Shown here: positions 59,352-64,000 of the stretch, piece after piece
Position numbering within the stretch: position 1 is the stretch's first letter
How the letters are laid out: every line of letters begins with the position of its first letter
Assembly: GCA_027486405.1 (NCBI GenBank)
Contig: JAIXPD010000008.1
Coordinates: 43,747 to 107,746 of the forward strand
Direction of reading: 5' to 3'
Source: Azospirillum sp.
GTDB lineage: Bacteria; Pseudomonadota; Alphaproteobacteria; Azospirillales; Azospirillaceae
DNA: 64,000 nucleotides
Translations under genes and position numbers: made by a program
The notes under the pieces: model-generated
What the model was told of the DNA's origin: nothing
The model's input: the letters and a program-made list of their open reading frames with translations, nothing else
Database searches by the model: none

Positions 59352-60215
59352 TTACGGCGTCGGCTTGCCGAAATAGCGGAAGAACTCGCTGTTCGGTGAC
59401 AGCACCATGGTGGTGTCGTCCTTGTTCAACGCCTTGCGGTAGGCTTCCAGCGACCGGTAGAAGCCATAGAACTCCGGATCCTTGGAGGTCACTTCGGCGA
59501 TCAGCTTCAGCGCGGTGTTGTCGCCTTCGCCGCGCAGGATCTGGGCGTCGCGCTGGGCCTCGGCCACCAGAACCGTGCGTTCGCGTTCGGCGCGGGCGCG
59601 GATCTGCTGGGCCTGTTCCTGACCCTGGGCGCGGGCCTCCGACGCCTCGCGTTCGCGTTCGGAGCGCATGCGGGCGAAGATCGACTGGCTGGTTTCCTGC
59701 GGCAGGTCGGCGCGGCGGATGCGGACATCGACGATCTCGATGCCGAAACGCTGGGCCTCCGCGTTCACCTGGGCCTTGATGTCCGACATGATCTTGGCGC
59801 GGTCTTCCGACAGCACGGTCATGACGGTGACGTTGCCCAGCACGCGGCGCAGGGCCGAATTGACGGTGGCGTTCATGCGGGTTTCCGCCACCGCCTCCGT
59901 ACCCGCCGTCTGGTAGAAGCGCAGCGGGTCGTGGATGCGGTAACGGGCGAACGCGTCCACGTCCAACCGCTTCTGGTCGGCGAGGATGACCTGTTCGACC
60001 GGCGGGTCGAGATCCAGGACGCGGCGGTCCAGGATGCGGACCTCTTGGACGAAGGGCAGCTTGAACTTCAGGCCGGGTTCGGCGATGACGCGGCGCGGTT
60101 CACCGAACTGGAGGACCAGCGCCTGCTGCGCCTCGTTCACGGTGAAGAGCGAGGCGGACCCGATGATGCCGATGGCGGCGATGCCGAATCCGATGGCGGC
60201 GAGCGTGCGGCTCAT
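59352..60215 (-). CDS. hflC: HflC protease modulator
   Basis: A band-7/SPFH membrane protein that, with HflK, forms a cage around FtsH and limits its activity. The 287-residue protein has an N-terminal helix (IGFGIAAIGIIGSASLFTV), NEAQQALVLQFGEPRRVI and the SPFH domain with DQKRLDVDAFARYRI, and a coiled coil rich in EARAQGQEQAQQIRARAERER. It follows hflK with a 13-base gap. Confidence 0.96.
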   Translation of the reverse strand: MSRTLAAIGFGIAAIGIIGSASLFTVNEAQQALVLQFGEPRRVIAEPGLKFKLPFVQEVRILDRRVLDLDPPVEQVILADQKRLDVDAFARYRIHDPLRFYQTAGTEAVAETRMNATVNSALRRVLGNVTVMTVLSEDRAKIMSDIKAQVNAEAQRFGIEIVDVRIRRADLPQETSQSIFARMRSEREREASEARAQGQEQAQQIRARAERERTVLVAEAQRDAQILRGEGDNTALKLIAEVTSKDPEFYGFYRSLEAYRKALNKDDTTMVLSPNSEFFRYFGKPTP

Positions 60216-60228
60216 GATGCGTTCCTCC

Positions 60229-61509
60229 TCAGCGGCTGGCCGGTTGGGTCTGGGTGCCGACGGCGGGCGACGCCGTGGCCCCCTGACCGCTCTGGGCCGC
60301 CGGGCGCGGCGCGGGGGCGACGTGCGGCGAGAGCTGGTTCAGCGGCAGATAGGGGATGACGCCCTGGTTGGCCCCATCGACGATGATCTTGTTCCGGCCC
60401 CGCAGAATCTCTTCCATGGTTTCCAGATACATCCGCTTGGCAGTGACGTCCTTCGACAGGGCGTAGGCCTCATAGACCTTGCGGAAGCGTTCGGCGTCAC
60501 CCTGGGCCAGGCTGACCACCTGCTCGCGGTAGGCCGAGGCCTCCTGCACCAGCCGTTCCACCTCGCCGCGCGCGCGGGGGATGATGTCGTTGCGGTAGGC
60601 TTCGGCCTCGTTGCGGGCGCGTTCGCGGTCGGCGCGGGCGCGCTGCACGTCGTTGAACGCGTCGATCACCGGGGCGGGCGGGTCGGCCTTCTGCAACTGC
60701 ACCTGGGTGATTTCGATGCCCGACTGATACTCGTCCAGCATGGTCTGGAGCAGCTTGCGGGTGGAGTTTTCGATCTGCTGGCGCGCTTCGGTCAGGGCCG
60801 GTTGCAGTTCGGTGCGGCCGATCACCTCGCGCATCGCGCTTTCGGCGGCCTTCTTCACCGTGATTTCCGGCTCACGAATCTTGAACAGGAAGTTCTTGGC
60901 GTCCTTGATGACCCAGAACACCGTGAAATCGATGTCCACGATGTTTTCGTCGCCGGTCAGCATCAGCGATTCGTCGGGCACGTCGCGGTCGGCGCGCCGG
61001 GTGTCGCCCGTCGAACGATAACCGACCTCGATGCGGTTGACGCGCGTCACCTTGGGCAGCAGCACCGTTTCGATCGGCGACGGCAGGCGGTAACGCAGGC
61101 CCGGCTGTTCGGTGCGGACCCATTCGCCAAAGCGCATGACCACGCCCTGTTCGTCCGCCTCGACGCGGTGGATGCCGCTGGCCAGCCAGATCAACGCCAG
61201 AATGCCGACGCCGATGCCGACCCCACGGCCCGATCCGAATCCGCCGGGCATGGCGCGGCGCAGGCGGTCCTGGCCACGGCGCAGCAAATCCTCAAGGTCG
61301 GGCGGCTGCGGCCCACCTCCGCCGCCACCACCGCCGCCACCGGACGGGCGGCCCCACGGGTTGTTCGGACCGTTGCCCGACCCCCCGTTGTTGGATCCCC
61401 CATTGTTGGACCCGCTGTTGCCGGGAGGCGCGCCCCAAGGGCCGCCGCCCCCACCGCCGTTCTGGCCACCACCGCCCTGCCCACCACCACCCTGATTGTT
61501 CCACGGCAT
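60229..61509 (-). CDS. hflK: HflK protease modulator
   Basis: Partner of HflC in the FtsH-regulating complex, 426 residues. The first 80 residues are Gly/Asn-rich low complexity (NNQGGGGQGGGG..., GSNNGGSNNGGSG), then LLRRGQDRLRRAMPG, a membrane helix (GVGILALIWLASGI), VEADEQGVVMRFGEW and the SPFH domain. I chose the ATG at 61509 (MPWNNQGG, as in homologues) over 61518, because the AGGGG site then has a normal distance. Probably co-transcribed with hflC and possibly degP. Confidence 0.95.
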   Translation of the reverse strand: MPWNNQGGGGQGGGGQNGGGGGGPWGAPPGNSGSNNGGSNNGGSGNGPNNPWGRPSGGGGGGGGGGPQPPDLEDLLRRGQDRLRRAMPGGFGSGRGVGIGVGILALIWLASGIHRVEADEQGVVMRFGEWVRTEQPGLRYRLPSPIETVLLPKVTRVNRIEVGYRSTGDTRRADRDVPDESLMLTGDENIVDIDFTVFWVIKDAKNFLFKIREPEITVKKAAESAMREVIGRTELQPALTEARQQIENSTRKLLQTMLDEYQSGIEITQVQLQKADPPAPVIDAFNDVQRARADRERARNEAEAYRNDIIPRARGEVERLVQEASAYREQVVSLAQGDAERFRKVYEAYALSKDVTAKRMYLETMEEILRGRNKIIVDGANQGVIPYLPLNQLSPHVAPAPRPAAQSGQGATASPAVGTQTQPASR

Positions 61510-61569
61510 ACGCGTCATTCCCCTGTTGTGGCGCTCTCGCTGCGGAAAGCTCGGCGTCCGCCGATCTCT

Positions 61570-61598
61570 TTACCATTCTTGTCCGACGGTCCTATAGT
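61570..61598 (+). promoter_or_regulatory. Promoter of the mrp gene
   Basis: TTACCA (61570-61575), 17-base spacer, TATAGT (61593-61598). The start is predicted near 61605, with a leader of about 70 bases. hflK is transcribed in the other direction from the same gap. Confidence 0.7.
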
Positions 61599-61675
61599 GC
61601 CGCTCCCCTCTCGGATCGGCGCGTCCACCATCGGATGTCCTGCCAAATATCGGGAACGCAGCGGAGTTTTCAACC

Positions 61676-62848
61676 ATGGCGCAGATCGGCGAAGCGCAAG
61701 TTCTGGCGGCGCTGAAGACCATCATCGATCCGGACCGGGGCGGCGACATCGTCAGCCTGGGCATGTTGTCGGGTCTGGTGGTGCGCGACGGCCACGTCGC
61801 CTTCTCCATCGAGGTCGATCCCAAACGCGGCGCGCAGGCCGAACCGGTGCGCCACGCCGCCGAAAAGGCGGTGGAGGCGCTGCCCGGCGTGCTGTCCGTC
61901 ACCGCCATGCTCACCGCCCACCGCGCCGCGCCGCAGGGTGCCGCGCAACCACAAGGCCATCAGGGCGGGCATCACGGCCACAGCCACGGACCGGGCGGCC
62001 ACAGCCATGGTTCGCAGGGTGGCCCGCAAGGTGGCCCCCAGGGCCAAAAAGCGCTGGTTCCCGGCGTCAAGCACATCGTCGCCGTGGCGTCGGGCAAGGG
62101 CGGGGTCGGCAAATCCACCACCTCGGTCAATCTGGCGCTCGCGTTGGCCGCCAACGGGCGCAAGGTCGGGCTGCTCGACGCCGACATTTATGGCCCGTCG
62201 ATGCCGCGCATGATGGGCATTTCCGGCCGCCCCAGCAGCCCCGACGGCAAGCGGCTGGAGCCGATGGAGAATTACGGCATCAAGGTGATGTCGATGGGCT
62301 TCCTGGTCGCCGAAGACACGCCGATGATCTGGCGCGGCCCGATGGTGATGAGCGCGCTGCAACAGATGCTGCGCGACGTGAATTGGGGCGATCTGGACGT
62401 GCTGGTGGTCGACATGCCGCCCGGCACCGGCGACGCGCAACTGACCATGGCCCAACAGGTGCCGTTGGCCGGGGCGGTCATCGTCTCCACCCCGCAGGAC
62501 ATCGCCCTGCTGGATGCCCGCAAGGGCCTGAACATGTTCCGCCGCGTCGATGTGCCGGTGTTGGGCATCATCGAGAACATGAGCTATTTCTGCTGCCCGA
62601 ACTGCGGCCACCGCACCGACATCTTCAGCCACGGCGGTGCCCGCAAGGAGGCCGACGATCTGGGCATGGAGTTCCTGGGCGAAATCCCGTTGCATTTGTC
62701 GATCCGCGAAACCTCCGACCAGGGGCAACCGATCGTGGTGTCGCAGCCGGAGTCGGACCACGCCCAATCCTACCGCCGGATCGCCGCCCGCCTGTGGGAC
62801 AAGATCAGCGGCGGCGGCCGCGCCGCGCCGCGCATCGTCGTTCAGTAA
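61676..62848 (+). CDS. mrp: Mrp/ApbC iron-sulfur cluster carrier ATPase
   Basis: Carries and delivers Fe-S clusters. The 390-residue protein has an N-terminal DUF59/MIP18 domain (residues 1-80), a linker rich in His and Gly ([19 protein letters not shown], about 96-115), and a deviant Walker A P-loop ([17 protein letters not shown]), [14 protein letters not shown] and [11 protein letters not shown]. The cluster-binding CxxC (CCPNCGH, near 302) is present. Fusion of DUF59 with the ATPase is normal for the family; the His-rich linker is a lineage feature that may bind metal. Confidence 0.95.
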   Translation: MAQIGEAQVLAALKTIIDPDRGGDIVSLGMLSGLVVRDGHVAFSIEVDPKRGAQAEPVRHAAEKAVEALPGVLSVTAMLTAHRAAPQGAAQPQGHQGGHHGHSHGPGGHSHGSQGGPQGGPQGQKALVPGVKHIVAVASGKGGVGKSTTSVNLALALAANGRKVGLLDADIYGPSMPRMMGISGRPSSPDGKRLEPMENYGIKVMSMGFLVAEDTPMIWRGPMVMSALQQMLRDVNWGDLDVLVVDMPPGTGDAQLTMAQQVPLAGAVIVSTPQDIALLDARKGLNMFRRVDVPVLGIIENMSYFCCPNCGHRTDIFSHGGARKEADDLGMEFLGEIPLHLSIRETSDQGQPIVVSQPESDHAQSYRRIAARLWDKISGGGRAAPRIVVQ

Positions 62849-62892
62849 AACCGCTGGGGCTTGGATCGGGGGGATGAGGGGTAAGCGCCCCT

Positions 62893-63273
62893 CTACCCCC
62901 GCTCCGACCCCGGCGCGCCGGTGCTCCACAGCAGCCCGAGGATGAAGCCCTTGCAGCGCGGCAGCAGCAGCAGGGTCAGCAGCAGCGACAGCAAGGGCCA
63001 CACCAGCATATGGACCCAGGTCGGCGGCTCGTAAGTCTGCTCGACCGACAGCAGCGCTGGAATCACGATGTGGCCGACGATCAGGATGGTCATCCAGGGC
63101 GGCGCGTCGTCGGCGCGCAGATGGCCGAAGGCCTCGCCGCAGGACGCGCAGCGCTCCACCGGCTTCAGATAGCGGTGCAGCAAGCGCCCTTGCCCACAAC
63201 GGGGGCAGGCTCCGACCAACCCGCGCAGGCAGGCGGTGACTTTCGACGGGACGCGCAGGGTGCTCGCGGTCAT
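62893..63273 (-). CDS. DUF983 family membrane protein
   Basis: 126 residues. Two CxxC pairs at the N-terminus (CPRCGQGRLLHRYL and CASCGEAFGHLRADDAPPW) suggest a zinc ribbon, followed by two membrane segments (MTILIVGHIVIPALLSV and MLVWPLLSLLLTLLLLP). The DAPPW motif is characteristic of DUF983. Some relatives lie near cytochrome oxidase genes; that context is not present here. The ATG at 63273 follows AAGGAT. Confidence 0.9.
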   Translation of the reverse strand: MTASTLRVPSKVTACLRGLVGACPRCGQGRLLHRYLKPVERCASCGEAFGHLRADDAPPWMTILIVGHIVIPALLSVEQTYEPPTWVHMLVWPLLSLLLTLLLLPRCKGFILGLLWSTGAPGSERG

Positions 63274-63382
63274 GGGCAATCCTTCCGTATCACCCACACT
63301 GTAGACCCTTTCCAATTCCGGCGCAGCCCTTGCCGTCAAGACGGTCCACCTCCCCCGTTTGGCGATCCCCGCTTGCACAGAG
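63274..63382. other. Upstream gap of the DUF983 gene
   Basis: 109 bases before element A4, with no gene. Together with A4, the 240 bases 63608-63847 (no gene seen, normal GC) and B2, the last 727 bases of the window hold no coding sequence I can support. Confidence 0.5.
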
Positions 63383-63607
63383 CGGCAATCGCTTGAGGCT
63401 CAAGCGCGCTCAACAGGAAACAAGAGTTGCCACGGATTTCGCGGAATGCGTCTCGAGTCGATCCTGATGACGGGCTTTATGGCAAGCCGTCTGGCGGGAT
63501 AGGCGAGAGCCTTGGGGCCAAGAATCCGTGAAATCCGTGCTCTTATCCGTGAAATCCGTGTCCAATCTTGTTTCGATGACGATGATCTCCCGTTCAAGCG
63601 ATTGCCC
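63383..63607. mobile_element. Type A mobile-like element (A4)
   Basis: 225 bases, ends CGGCAATCGCTTGA / TTCAAGCGATTGCCC. Arms CACGGATTTCGCGGAA and repeated CCGTGAAATCCGTG are present; the core GATGACGGGC matches the other copies in reverse. No clear flanking direct repeat remains, so it is older than A2 and A3, or the flank has been rearranged. Confidence 0.8.
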
Positions 63608-63847
63608 TGCGTTTGTCCACCTCTGATTGCTTCACCTCCCGAGGCCCCGTAAGCTCGCGCATCGGATCCCGTTGGACAGGCACCATGCGCCCTCCCCCAC
63701 CCACGCGCGTCATCCGGCCACGGGCCGCCCCCACGACGCAGGACAGGCGTGCACCGATGGAACATCCCCCGGAAACCTGTTTCACGGTGTTTCAAACGTT
63801 CCATTCGATCCCCCCAACACCCCGGCGAGGACTCCCCCTGACCAGCA

Positions 63848-64000
63848 GGGCAATCGTTTGAAGGTTTATAAACCTATGCGAAGAATTTACCGTCATCCCC
63901 GCGAAGGCGGGGATCCAGGCTTTCCCGTCAGAACCACTCTGCGAACTCTGGATCCCCGCCTTCGCGGGGATGACGAATGTCCTAATAGAGGAATTTCAAG
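63848..64000. mobile_element. Type B mobile-like element, cut by the window end (B2)
   Basis: Starts GGGCAATCGTTTGAA, then the GGTTTATAAACC palindrome (63863-63874) and CGTCATCCCCGCGAAGGCGG / CCGCCTTCGCGGGGATGACG, a long hairpin. It matches B1 in order and nearly in sequence, but with no element C inside, so it gives the ancestral state of B1. By comparison with B1 about 18 more bases are needed to reach the right end. Left flank CCCCCTGACCAGCA (63834-63847). Confidence 0.85.

Noticed and set aside
63383..63607. 14-base target duplication around element A4
   Set aside because: Flanks CCGCTTGCACAGAG and TGCGTTTGTCCACC do not match beyond chance; a shared GTCCACCTC lies at unequal distances and was not counted.

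Overview
The window looks like chromosomal DNA of a GC-rich alphaproteobacterium, most likely a Rhodospirillales member close to Azospirillum. The evidence is several families typical of alphaproteobacteria (TrcR/DUF1013, DUF1192, DUF4169, RHH_4, a PetP/PetR-like regulator set, a phasin), very GC-rich codon use, and -10 boxes of the CTATAGT type. I see no rRNA or tRNA gene, no CRISPR array, no prophage and no transposase. Most of the window is housekeeping DNA with short intergenic gaps.

Layout: 1-1741 holds the end of an rRNA pseudouridine synthase and rsmD. 2002-9015 has pyrC, a tandem pair of small secreted paralogues, hisS and a class A penicillin-binding protein. 9049-14455 is regulatory: a REC-GGDEF cyclase, ilvE divergent from a MarR regulator, an OmpR/EnvZ-type pair and csaA. 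14869-21463 has a phasin with a readable promoter and operator, ybaK, proC, a YbjN protein, ubiK and a large AsmA protein. 21758-32019 contains small DUF genes, a quinone oxidoreductase, trcR, ubiX, carbonic anhydrase, a phosphofructokinase, a truncated hemoglobin and purEK. 32068-44902 has an orphan PhoD-like C-terminus, an EAL protein, membrane and regulatory genes, a lytic transglycosylase, phoU, a pentapeptide-repeat protein, aguB and a SprA-like protein.

45540-54446 is a polysaccharide locus. An SLBB/Wza-type export protein and a glycosyltransferase lie on the + strand. A Wzy-like membrane protein, a GT4 glycosyltransferase, a Wzz-like chain-length protein and a GT2 glycosyltransferase form a tight - strand operon, and an XRE regulator sits between the two halves. 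54808-63273 has an AspA/AstE-type hydrolase, hutG, degP-hflC-hflK (membrane proteolysis), mrp and a DUF983 protein.

The most unusual feature is a set of small intergenic elements that share the ends GGGCAATCG...CGATTGCCC but have two unrelated interiors. Type A is 225-244 bases with CACGGATTTCACGGA arms, at 1758, 14532, 54482 and 63383. Type B is about 171 bases with a GTCATCCCCGCGAAGG palindrome, at 45051 and 63848. Three copies are flanked by about 14-base direct repeats of host sequence, as expected for target-site duplications. The copy at 45051 is itself interrupted by a third, 200-base element with its own 21-base terminal inverted repeats and a 10-base target duplication; the second type B copy shows the uninterrupted sequence. 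This points to several non-autonomous mobile families, two of them apparently moved by one unseen transposase.
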